Shown in pieces: positions 19,516 to 28,477 of a DNA stretch of 64,000 nucleotides. The position numbers and the translations under genes were made by a program. A model generated the notes under the pieces. That model was not told the DNA's origin. It saw nothing but the letters and a program-made list of their open reading frames with translations, and did not search any database. The number at the start of each line of letters is the position of its first letter. Position 1 is the stretch's first letter. The DNA lies in NCBI RefSeq assembly GCF_014650715.1, contig NZ_BMVM01000003.1, positions 124,001-188,000 of the forward strand, given 5' to 3'. The stretch comes from Streptomyces bluensis. Its GTDB lineage: Bacteria > Actinomycetota > Actinomycetes > Streptomycetales > Streptomycetaceae.

Positions 19516-20550
19516 ATGACCGAGAACCATCATCTGCCGTCCGAACTTGAGGTGCCGTCCGAGGCCCCCGACCGCAACCTCGCCCTGGAACTGGTACGCG
19601 TCACCGAGGCCGCCGCCATGGCCGCCGGCCGCTGGGTCGGCCGCGGGGACAAGAACGGCGCCGACGGAGCCGCCGTACGTGCCATGCGGACCCTCGTCTC
19701 CACCGTGTCGATGAACGGTGTCGTCGTCATCGGTGAGGGCGAGAAGGACGAGGCCCCGATGCTCTTCAACGGGGAGCACGTCGGCGACGGGACCGGCCCC
19801 GAGTGCGACATCGCCGTGGACCCGATCGACGGGACGACCCTCACGGCGAAGGGCATGACGAACGCCATCGCCGTGCTGGCGGCGGCCGACCGGGGCACCA
19901 TGTTCGACCCGTCGGCCGTCTTCTACATGGACAAGCTGGTCACCGGGCCGGAGGCCGCCGACTTCGTCGACATCGACGCGCCCGTGTCCGTCAACATCCG
20001 GCGGGTCGCCAAGGCCAAGCGGTCCACGCCCGAGGACGTCACGGTCGTCATCCTCGACCGGCCCCGCCACGAGGGGATCATCAAGGAGATCCGGGAGACC
20101 GGAGCACGCATCAAGCTGATCTCCGACGGCGACGTCGCGGGCTCGATCCTGGCGCTGCGCGAGAACACCGGCATCGATCTGCTGCTCGGCATCGGCGGTA
20201 CGCCCGAAGGCATCATCTCGGCCTGCGCGGTCAAGTGCCTCGGCGGCACCATCCAGGGCAAGCTGTGGCCGAAGGACGACGGTGAGCGGCAGCGCGCCAT
20301 CGACGCGGGCCACGACCTGGACCGTGTGCTGACGACGGACGACCTGGTCTCCGGTGAGAACGTCTTCTTCGTGGCCACCGGCATCACCGACGGCGAGCTG
20401 CTGCGCGGCGTGCGCTACCGCGCCGAGACCGCGACGACCGACTCCATCGTCATGCGGTCGAAGTCCGGCACGGTCCGCCGCATCGACTCCGTGCACCGGC
20501 TGAGCAAGCTGCGCGCGTACAGCTCGATCGACTTCGAGCGAGCCAAGTAG
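19516..20550 (+). CDS. glpX: Class II fructose-1,6-bisphosphatase
   Basis: A 344-residue GlpX. Metal-binding and active-site motifs are visible as [24 protein letters not shown] and [12 protein letters not shown], with [20 protein letters not shown] and [21 protein letters not shown] further on. The enzyme removes the 1-phosphate in gluconeogenesis. AAAGGTGCG precedes the ATG at moderate distance. The gene is followed by a terminator hairpin at 20600. Confidence 0.97.
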   Translation: MTENHHLPSELEVPSEAPDRNLALELVRVTEAAAMAAGRWVGRGDKNGADGAAVRAMRTLVSTVSMNGVVVIGEGEKDEAPMLFNGEHVGDGTGPECDIAVDPIDGTTLTAKGMTNAIAVLAAADRGTMFDPSAVFYMDKLVTGPEAADFVDIDAPVSVNIRRVAKAKRSTPEDVTVVILDRPRHEGIIKEIRETGARIKLISDGDVAGSILALRENTGIDLLLGIGGTPEGIISACAVKCLGGTIQGKLWPKDDGERQRAIDAGHDLDRVLTTDDLVSGENVFFVATGITDGELLRGVRYRAETATTDSIVMRSKSGTVRRIDSVHRLSKLRAYSSIDFERAK

Positions 20551-20599
20551 CTCCGCCGGTCGAGCCACACAAGCTCAAAGCCCCGCGTCCGGCGACGGT

Positions 20600-20630
20600 G
20601 GGCGCCCTCGGTGCGGAGAGGGCGCCCTTT
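20600..20630 (+). terminator. Terminator after glpX
   Basis: GGGCGCCCTC and GAGGGCGCCC form a perfect 10-bp stem with an 8-base loop (20600-20609 / 20618-20627), followed by TTTCCCTT. It lies 50 bp past the glpX stop, before the convergent whiB-like gene, and can serve both. Confidence 0.8.
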
Positions 20631-20690
20631 CCCTTCGTACGCGCGGGAGTTCGCCAGAAATCACCGGAGTTCGCGGGAGTTCGCGGGAGT

Positions 20691-21065
20691 TCAGGAGGCC
20701 GCCGCCACCCGGCTCGCCGAGGCCGCCTTCTTCAGCTCCAGCTCGCGGCGGCGGCGCCGGGCCAGGACCACACGGCGCTCGGCGGCGGTGAGGCCGCCCC
20801 AGACGCCGTACGGCTCGGGCTGCAGCAGCGCGTGCTCGCGGCATTCGACCATGACGGGACAGCGGGCACAGACCCGCTTCGCCGCCTCCTCGCGGGAGAG
20901 CCGGGCCGCGGTGGGCTCCTTCGACGGGGCGAAGAACAGCCCGGCCTCGTCGCGCCGGCACACCGCCTCCGTGTGCCAGGGGACGTCCTGATCCCTGTCT
21001 CGCACTGGCACCCGCTGGGAGGGAACAGCAGCGACCTGCAGGGACGAAGGGGACGGTTGCAGCAC
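20691..21065 (-). CDS. WhiB-family iron-sulfur transcription regulator
   Basis: A 124-residue Wbl protein. The four cluster cysteines are Cys36 (EAVCRRDE), Cys66, Cys69 (VCARC) and Cys75 (VECREHAL). The turn GVWGG (about 87-91) and the basic tail ARRRRRELELKKA follow. Wbl proteins carry a redox-sensitive 4Fe-4S cluster, bind sigma-factor region 4 and modulate promoters for development or redox response. In the model streptomycete, the Wbl next to glpX is WblI, as far as I recall. The ATG at complement 21063-21065 fits the family length. Confidence 0.93.
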   Translation of the reverse strand: MLQPSPSSLQVAAVPSQRVPVRDRDQDVPWHTEAVCRRDEAGLFFAPSKEPTAARLSREEAAKRVCARCPVMVECREHALLQPEPYGVWGGLTAAERRVVLARRRRRELELKKAASASRVAAAS

Positions 21066-21237
21066 GGTCTACTCCTGACGACGGCTTCGCGAGCGAGAGA
21101 CGATGCAGCAAGCCCTACCCGTTGTACGCGGGCCTATGCGTGGAGCCCCCAACCGCCGGGTTCTGAAGGCGACTTGCGGTGAAGGGAGTGAGAGGCAGGG
21201 GGCGCGGGACCTTTGGCGCGAAGGGAATGCGCAACCG

Positions 21238-21954
21238 TCAACGATCCAGATGCCTGCGCAGACCGCTGTCGACCTTGCGCGTGACGCGGTCGAGCAGGTC
21301 GGCGATCACCTTGCCCCGCCTGGGCCTCGCCTCCACGCTGCCCAGCACGGCCAGCCCGTCCACATAGACCACGGGCGCGTCGGGTTCCCCCGAATCCAGC
21401 GTGTCCACTTCGAAGTTACCGAGGACGCCGGCGCCGCTGCCCCGCAGCGAGACGTTCTCCGGGACGCGGACCTCGACGCTGCCGCATATCGAGATCGCCT
21501 TGATCATCACCTGGCGGTGCTCGAAGAGCGCCTCGCTGAGGTCGATCTCGACGCTGCCGAATATCGCGTACGCGTGGATGCGACGGCCGGCCCGCCAGCG
21601 GCCCCTGCGCAGCGAGGCACTGAAGACCGCCACCAGGCGCTCGTCCGGGTCGACCGGAATCGCGCCCGGCGAGGGCCGGCTGGGCGCCGCCGCGTACGCC
21701 CCGGCCGCCCTGCCGGTGTGGGCGGCGGGCAGGTCCCGTATGAAGACCTCCAGCTCACCCACCGTCTTGGCGGCGAGCACGCCCTCGACCCGCTCGGCGT
21801 GCTCGTCCGCGGTGAGGCGGCCCTCGGCGAGGGCGTCGCGCAGGATGTCGGCGATGCGGTCACGGTCGGCGTCCGAAGCACGCAGTTCGGAAGCACGCGG
21901 TTCGGAGACACGCGCTGCGGCGATCTGCTGCGGGGCACTCTTCTGAAGGTCCAC
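21238..21954 (-). CDS. DUF1707 domain protein with cell-wall-active-antibiotic-response-like C-terminus
   Basis: A 238-residue protein. Residues about 22-75 form the DUF1707 (SHOCT-like) domain: [46 protein letters not shown]. After a linker, the C-terminus repeats a beta-helix-like pattern ([39 protein letters not shown]) related to the DUF2154/LiaF domain that responds to cell-wall stress in Firmicutes. No transmembrane segment is seen, so it is probably cytosolic or membrane-associated. The N-terminal codons show a short repeat ([11 protein letters not shown]). Confidence 0.85.
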   Translation of the reverse strand: MDLQKSAPQQIAAARVSEPRASELRASDADRDRIADILRDALAEGRLTADEHAERVEGVLAAKTVGELEVFIRDLPAAHTGRAAGAYAAAPSRPSPGAIPVDPDERLVAVFSASLRRGRWRAGRRIHAYAIFGSVEIDLSEALFEHRQVMIKAISICGSVEVRVPENVSLRGSGAGVLGNFEVDTLDSGEPDAPVVYVDGLAVLGSVEARPRRGKVIADLLDRVTRKVDSGLRRHLDR

Positions 21955-22147
21955 GGCAGCAGCGTACCGAAACGCGATAGATCGCGACTACCCCTCGTCC
22001 GGGCCTGTGGAAAACCCGGCCTGTGGAAAACTCCCGGTGCTGGAACTGAGCCTTACCTCACAAGCTCGCTGCCGGCGACAGGTTCTACGCTGGTGGGGCC
22101 TGCCGGTGTCGGCGGGCGGCCGTCTGCCGAGTGAGGAATGGGCTGAG

Positions 22148-23839
<1,692 letters not shown>

Positions 23840-23944
23840 TACGTAACTCACGCGCGCCCCTGCCGGCCCGGGGCTGGCCGGGGGAGGCCGGGGGAGGCGC
23901 GTGGTGATGGCGTGGCCCTCGCCGACAAGTAACCGTGGGGGGGA

Positions 23945-24075
23945 CCGCTCGCTTCTTTGCCAGTGTCGTGCTTCCGCGAGCCGAGTAAAGGGCGCTCCGC
24001 GTCGGCTGCGCCGATCGGCCTGCGGCCGACCCTTGACTCGGCTCGCTCCAGCACGGGGAAGAAGCGAGCGAGCGG
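23945..24075. repeat. Self-complementary hairpin unit, copy 1
   Basis: About 130 nt that fold on themselves. The outer pair is CCGCTCGCTTCTT with AAGAAGCGAGCG near the ends. The middle stem is 23976-23992 with 24030-24046 (17 bp, one mismatch). The inner stem is the near-palindrome at 24001-24030. The unit recurs inverted at 24688-24830. It resembles a REP/BIME-type palindromic unit in design. Confidence 0.75.
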
Positions 24076-24342
24076 CCCGGAAAGGCGGGGGCCCCAGGTG
24101 GGTAGGGGCAGGGGTTGGCTGATTGCTGGGCCGAGGTTGCGGGGCGCACTCGCGCCTCGCATGCACGCCGGGTCGGCTCAGCGGCTTGCGGTGCGTGGGG
24201 GGTCGGGCGCGTCAGCAGGGCAGGGGCACGCCGGGCGGGCTTGGCGGCTGTCGGCTGGTGCGTTGTCCGGCTGGGCGCGGTCGTCACCCCCGGCGGGAGG
24301 GCAGGCGGGGCGGGACATCTCATGAGTCACACTCACCCCACA

Positions 24343-24430
24343 GGCCACGCCTCAGGGGGTAATTGGCAACTTTGGGACGGGAGGTCGGGGGCGAGGAGGG
24401 GGAGGCGTGGCCGAAACCTGCCAATTACCC
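24343..24430. repeat. Interleaved perfect inverted repeats at the centre of the element
   Basis: GGCCACGCCTC (24343-24353) pairs with GAGGCGTGGCC (24402-24412). GGGTAATTGGCA (24357-24368) pairs with TGCCAATTACCC (24419-24430). The order A-B-A'-B' is that of an H-type pseudoknot if transcribed, rather than a simple nested hairpin. The loop is G-rich. Confidence 0.7.
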
Positions 24431-24687
24431 ATGCCAAGGCGTAGATGGGGGTACGCCCCTCCACGGCTCTCGGGCAGGCCCGCCCGCGTGACCGCCCGCC
24501 ACCGCTCACCGGCCGGACGCCGCCAAGCCCACCCGGCGTGCATGCGAGGTGCGACCGCGACCAACCCACCGGCCGATGGCCGCTGAGCCGACCCGGCGTG
24601 CCCCCGTGGCGCGATCGCGCCGTCAACTCCGGCCCAGCATGTCAGCGCACAGCACCCGCCATCCACCTGGGCTACCGCCTTTTCGGG

Positions 24688-24830
24688 CCGCTCGCTCGCT
24701 TCTTCCCCGTGCTGGAGCGAGCCGAGTCAAGGGTCGGCCGCAGGCCGATCGCCGAAGGCGACGCGGAGCGACAGCGGAGCGCCCTTTACTCGGCTCGCGG
24801 AAGCACGACACTGGCAAAGAAGCGAGCGGC
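24688..24830. repeat. Self-complementary hairpin unit, copy 2 (inverted)
   Basis: This is the inverted counterpart of the 23945-24075 unit, slightly longer because of an inserted GCGACAGCGGAGC-like duplication in the loop side. Its end lies only 9 bases from the DUF397 stop codon, so in the minus-strand transcript it would form a large 3' hairpin and could terminate the HTH-DUF397 transcript. Confidence 0.75.
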
Positions 24831-24838
24831 CCCCACGG

Positions 24839-25069
24839 TCACTTGTCGGCGAGGGCGGTGAAGGCGGTAAGGGCGGTGACGAATGCCGACCAGGCCGGCC
24901 TGCCGAAGATCAGCGCGGGGCCGTGAGGGGTCTTCGAGTCCCGTACGGGGACGGCGTGCGGGTGGCGATCGAGGACTTCGAGGCAGTCGCCTTCGTTCCC
25001 GCCGCTGTAGGAGGACTTGCGCCAACCCTTCAGCACGGACGCGTCGGGGAGGGTGTGCTCCTCAGTCAT
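24839..25069 (-). CDS. DUF397 protein
   Basis: A 76-residue DUF397 protein. The hallmark GWRKSSYSGGNEGDCLEVLD (about 15-34) is followed by VPVRDSKTPHGPALIFGRPAWSAFV. These small proteins are almost always next to a helix-turn-helix DUF5753 protein, as here, and such pairs affect development and antibiotic production in streptomycetes (the bldB-like/abaA-like systems). The start overlaps the HTH gene's stop by 8 bp, so translation is coupled. Its 3' end is part of the inverted-repeat element. Confidence 0.93.
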   Translation of the reverse strand: MTEEHTLPDASVLKGWRKSSYSGGNEGDCLEVLDRHPHAVPVRDSKTPHGPALIFGRPAWSAFVTALTAFTALADK

Positions 25070-25862
25070 GGTGGTCGTATTCCTTCGCAGTCAACCGCAT
25101 CAGAGCCAGTGACTCCTTCTGCGACAGGGCATCTCCCAGCACGAGATCGTAGGCGGCCTGGATGCGCTCGACCAGAGTCGGCTCGTCGTGGACCGTGCCA
25201 GCCAGGAATGCCTCGACGTAGACAGCCGGGGGCTGGTCCTCGAACCACATCAGCTTGGCCTGGCTCACGAGCAGCGGATGACAGCCGACGCCGAACGGCG
25301 CCACGTGCACCCGGATCCGCTCGCCCTCCACCAGCCGTACAAGGTGCATGAGCTGCTTCGCCATCACCTGCGGACCGCCGATCGGCCGCCGCAGCACTGC
25401 CTCGTCGAGCAACACCCAGACCACCGGCGTGCTGGGGTCATCGAGAATCCGGGCCCGGTCGAGCCGCGTGGCGACGGCCTTGGCCCGCACCTCCTTGCAC
25501 AGGGGCGGATAGGAAGCATCCCGGAGCACGGCATCCGCGTAACCCCCGGTCTGCAGGAAACCAGGCACGAACGACAACGCGAACTCCCGGATCACCGAAG
25601 CCTGTTGCTCCAGCGCCAACGCCGCCTCGAAGTGCGCCGCCACCGGCCTTCGATCGTTCCCCGGTCGAAAACTGCTCAACGCCCCCCGCGTGTCGAGCAC
25701 CTGGTCCAGCCTCCGCGCATCATCCTTCGACGGCACCCGCCTCCCGGCCTCGATGTGGGCGATGTGCGTGCGCGACATGATCGCCTCGTCGGCCAGTTGC
25801 TGCTGCGTCTTCCCCGCCGACTCCCGCTGCTGCCGAAGCCAGTCGCCGTATGCCGTCCCCAT
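25062..25862 (-). CDS. XRE-family helix-turn-helix protein with DUF5753
   Basis: A 266-residue regulator started at ATG (complement 25860-25862; MGTAYGDWLRQQRESAGKTQ). The XRE HTH occupies about residues 6-65 (QQQLADEAIMSRTHIAHIEAG). The rest is DUF5753 (IREFALSFVPGFLQTGGYA, then VVWVLLDEAVLRRPIGG and the closing LTAKEYDHHD). Family members pair with the adjacent DUF397 partner and are thought to act as a regulator/antagonist pair. The upstream 104 bp to fumC (divergent) is AT-richer and probably holds back-to-back promoters. Confidence 0.93.
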   Translation of the reverse strand: MGTAYGDWLRQQRESAGKTQQQLADEAIMSRTHIAHIEAGRRVPSKDDARRLDQVLDTRGALSSFRPGNDRRPVAAHFEAALALEQQASVIREFALSFVPGFLQTGGYADAVLRDASYPPLCKEVRAKAVATRLDRARILDDPSTPVVWVLLDEAVLRRPIGGPQVMAKQLMHLVRLVEGERIRVHVAPFGVGCHPLLVSQAKLMWFEDQPPAVYVEAFLAGTVHDEPTLVERIQAAYDLVLGDALSQKESLALMRLTAKEYDHHD

Positions 25863-25966
25863 GTGACACCCCTCTGCGATCGTTTGCTCACTTAGCGTAA
25901 AAACCCCTTCGCGCCCAAGTAGCCCAAACACCGGAACATCCCCACCGCCGCGATCGCTATACGGGC

Positions 25967-27352
25967 ATGAGCGAATACCGCATCGAGCACGACTCCATGG
26001 GCGAGGTACACGTCCCGGCGGACGCCAAGTGGCGGGCCCAGACCCAGCGTGCCGCCGAGAACTTCCCGATCTCCGGCCAGCGCATCGAGCGCGCTCACAT
26101 CGAGGCCCTCGCCCGTATCAAGGGCGCCGCCGCGAAGGTGAACGCCGAGCTGGGAGTGCTTGACGAGGACGTCGCCCAGGCCATCCAGGAGGCCGCCGCC
26201 GAAGTGGCGGAGGGGCGATGGGACGAGCACTTCCCGGTGGACGTGTTCCAGACGGGGTCCGGCACCTCGTCCAACATGAACACCAACGAGGTCATCGCCA
26301 CGCTGGCGAGCGAGCGGCTCGGCAGGGACGTGCATCCGAACGACCACGTCAACGCCTCCCAGTCGTCCAATGACGTCTTCCCCTCCTCCGTGCACATCGC
26401 CGCCACCGCCTCCGTCACCCAGGACCTGATCCCGGCCCTGGAGCACCTCGCCGGCTCCCTGGAGCGCAAGGCGGAGGAGTTCGCGGACGTCGTGAAGTCC
26501 GGGCGGACCCACCTCATGGACGCCACACCCGTGACGCTCGGCCAGGAGTTCGGGGGGTACGCCGCCCAGGTGCGGTACGGCGTCGAGCGGCTTCGGTCCG
26601 GTCTGCCGCGGCTGGCCGAACTGCCGCTGGGCGGAACCGCCGTGGGGACCGGCATCAACACCCCGCCCGGGTTCTCCGCCGCCGTGATCGAGGAGGTGGC
26701 CCGGGCCACGGGGCTGCCGCTGACCGAGGCGCGCAACCACTTCGAGGCGCAGGGGGCCCGGGACGGGATCGTCGAGACCAGCGGACACCTGCGGACCATC
26801 GCCGTCGGATTGACGAAGATCGCCAATGACCTGCGGTGGATGGCGTCGGGCCCGCGGACCGGGCTCGCCGAGATCCGGCTCCCCGACCTCCAGCCCGGGT
26901 CCTCGATCATGCCCGGCAAGGTCAACCCGGTGATCCCTGAAGCCGTCCTCATGGTCTGTGCGCAGGTCATCGGCAACGACGTGACCATCACGACCGCGGG
27001 TGCCTCCGGGAACTTCGAGCTCAACGTGATGCTGCCCGTGATCGCCAAGAACGTGCTGGAGTCCGTCCGCCTGCTCACGAGCGCCTCGCGGCTGCTCGCC
27101 GACCGCACCGTCGACGGGATCACCGCCGACCGCGAACGGGCCCGCGAGTACGCCGAGTCGTCGCCGTCCGTCGTCACCCCGCTGAACAGGTACCTCGGGT
27201 ACGAGGAGGCCGCGAAGGTGGCCAAGAGGTCGCTGGCCGAGCGGAAGACGATCCGGGAGGTCGTGCTGGAGAGCGGCTACGTGGAGCGCGGTGACCTCAC
27301 CGTCGAGCAGTTGGACGAGGCGCTGGATGTCCTGCGGATGACACGGCCGTAA
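25967..27352 (+). CDS. fumC: Class II fumarate hydratase
   Basis: A 461-residue class II fumarase. Motifs: [34 protein letters not shown] and the signature [16 protein letters not shown]. The catalytic His/Ser regions are intact, and length is normal. It hydrates fumarate to malate without an iron-sulfur cluster and so tolerates oxidants. Together with the class I enzyme at 22148 this gives a redundant TCA step, a combination common in streptomycetes. Confidence 0.97.
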   Translation: MSEYRIEHDSMGEVHVPADAKWRAQTQRAAENFPISGQRIERAHIEALARIKGAAAKVNAELGVLDEDVAQAIQEAAAEVAEGRWDEHFPVDVFQTGSGTSSNMNTNEVIATLASERLGRDVHPNDHVNASQSSNDVFPSSVHIAATASVTQDLIPALEHLAGSLERKAEEFADVVKSGRTHLMDATPVTLGQEFGGYAAQVRYGVERLRSGLPRLAELPLGGTAVGTGINTPPGFSAAVIEEVARATGLPLTEARNHFEAQGARDGIVETSGHLRTIAVGLTKIANDLRWMASGPRTGLAEIRLPDLQPGSSIMPGKVNPVIPEAVLMVCAQVIGNDVTITTAGASGNFELNVMLPVIAKNVLESVRLLTSASRLLADRTVDGITADRERAREYAESSPSVVTPLNRYLGYEEAAKVAKRSLAERKTIREVVLESGYVERGDLTVEQLDEALDVLRMTRP

Positions 27353-27366
27353 CCGATTCCCGCCAT

Positions 27367-27384
27367 GGCGTGAACCTTCACGCC
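27367..27384. terminator. Short perfect dyad after fumC
   Basis: GGCGTGAA-CC-TTCACGCC has 8-bp perfect arms and a 2-base spacer, 15 bp past the fumC stop. The loop is too short for a standard hairpin, so it may form a shorter stem or be a protein-binding dyad for the DUF402 gene that follows. Confidence 0.4.
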
Positions 27385-27424
27385 CCCAGCGGCGTCGTAT
27401 GCCAGGGACACCTAATATCTCTGC

Positions 27425-28120
27425 ATGGCGGATGACGGAGCGGTGAGACGAGTGGACAAGGGCGAGTCCGCGGCGGGGCACTGGGCGCCCGGGAGTCAGA
27501 TCCTGTGGCGGTACCGGGAGAACGCCGGCGAGCGCTTCCACATCGTGCGCCCCGTCACCGTCGTACGGGATGACGGCGAGTTGCTCGCCGTATGGCTGGC
27601 GCCGGGCACCGAGTGCGTCAGGCCCGTGCTCGCCGACGGCACCCCCGTGCACGTCGAGCCGCTGGAGTCCCGCTACACCAAGCCGCGGACCGTGCAGCGG
27701 GACCGCTGGTTCGGTACGGGTGTGCTGAAGCTGGCCCGGCCCGGCGAGGCGTGGTCCGTGTGGCTGTTCTGGGAGCCGGGCTGGCAGTTCAAGAACTGGT
27801 ACGTGAACCTGGAGGAGCCGGGGACGCGTTGGGACGGCGGCGTGGACTCCCGGGACCACTTCCTCGACATCTCGGTGCGTCCGGACCGCAGTTGGCGCTG
27901 GCACGACGAGGACGAGTTCGCGCAGGCCCAGCGGGACGGCCTGATGGACGCTCACCTGGCCGAGCAGGTACGGGAGGCGGGGCGTTCGGCGGTGCGGCTC
28001 ATCCAGGACTGGGGGCCGCCGTTCTCGGAAGGGTGGCAGGACTGGCGCCCACGGCGCGAATGGGGCGTACCCTCCCTTCCGGACGACTGGGACCGCACTC
28101 CGGCGCACGCGTCGCCATGA
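27425..28120 (+). CDS. DUF402 (FomD-like) protein
   Basis: A 231-residue protein of the DUF402 family. Typical elements are PVTVVRDDGELLAVWLAPGTEC, then VWLFWEPGWQFKNWYVNLEEP and DSRDHFLDISVRPDRSWRWHDEDEF. Structurally characterised relatives (FomD) are nucleotide-diphosphatase-like hydrolases that use divalent metal and the conserved D/E/K residues. The substrate here is unknown. The family often sits near fumC and the PP2C gene in streptomycetes. Confidence 0.85.
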   Translation: MADDGAVRRVDKGESAAGHWAPGSQILWRYRENAGERFHIVRPVTVVRDDGELLAVWLAPGTECVRPVLADGTPVHVEPLESRYTKPRTVQRDRWFGTGVLKLARPGEAWSVWLFWEPGWQFKNWYVNLEEPGTRWDGGVDSRDHFLDISVRPDRSWRWHDEDEFAQAQRDGLMDAHLAEQVREAGRSAVRLIQDWGPPFSEGWQDWRPRREWGVPSLPDDWDRTPAHASP

Positions 28121-28477
28121 GACCCTTGAAACGCCCCCGGTCCACAACCGTAGGATCGTCCTCCGCAAAGGAATTCATGGGGGCAACTCCCGTAGGACGC
28201 ACAGTGCTTGACCGAACGTCACCGAGGGGCGGCAGGACGTGACCAAGGGGTACGAGGGCTACACCGGTACGGGCCGGAGAGGGCCGGTCGGGCCGTCCGT
28301 GCGGCCGGCGCCGAAGGCGACCGGGTCGGCCGGTACCGTCTGTGGCACAGGAACTCCCTCTGGCCACGCGGGGATTCCGTTCCCGGGGCACCTGTTCCGG
28401 GTATCGGGCTTCCTGCGGGAGGGAACAACGGGTTTGCTGTGTGCCGGACCCCACGCACGGCGCACAGCCCCGGACGG
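28121..28477. other. Spacer before the SpoIIE-type phosphatase
   Basis: This spacer contains an 85-codon GTG frame (28239-28496, VTKGYEGYTGTG...) with coding-like Gly/Pro content but no recognised family, and a longer in-frame extension of the phosphatase from 28208. Which of these is translated cannot be decided by eye. Confidence 0.35.

Larger units (their letters stand above)
23840..24838. other. Long non-coding region containing the inverted-repeat element
   Basis: The 1-kb stretch between the class I fumarase stop and the DUF397 stop has no recognisable protein. Several frames stay open on both strands because the sequence is GC-rich and self-complementary, and matching frames on opposite strands arise from the symmetry itself. 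Its content is described under the repeat entries. Confidence 0.7.
23915..24856. repeat. About 940-bp nested inverted-repeat element
   Basis: The left arm (about 23915-24101) and right arm (about 24662-24856) are inverted copies, roughly 90% identical by eye. The right arm begins inside the last codons of the DUF397 gene (ALADK-stop). The left arm carries the same five codons and a TAA stop with no gene before them. Inner parts are also related: a motif of the form GCACGCCGGGTCGGCTCAGC occurs near 24164 and 24229 and inverted near 24530 and 24590. The element could be a MITE-like or DUF397-associated repeat. No transposase is present. Confidence 0.8.
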
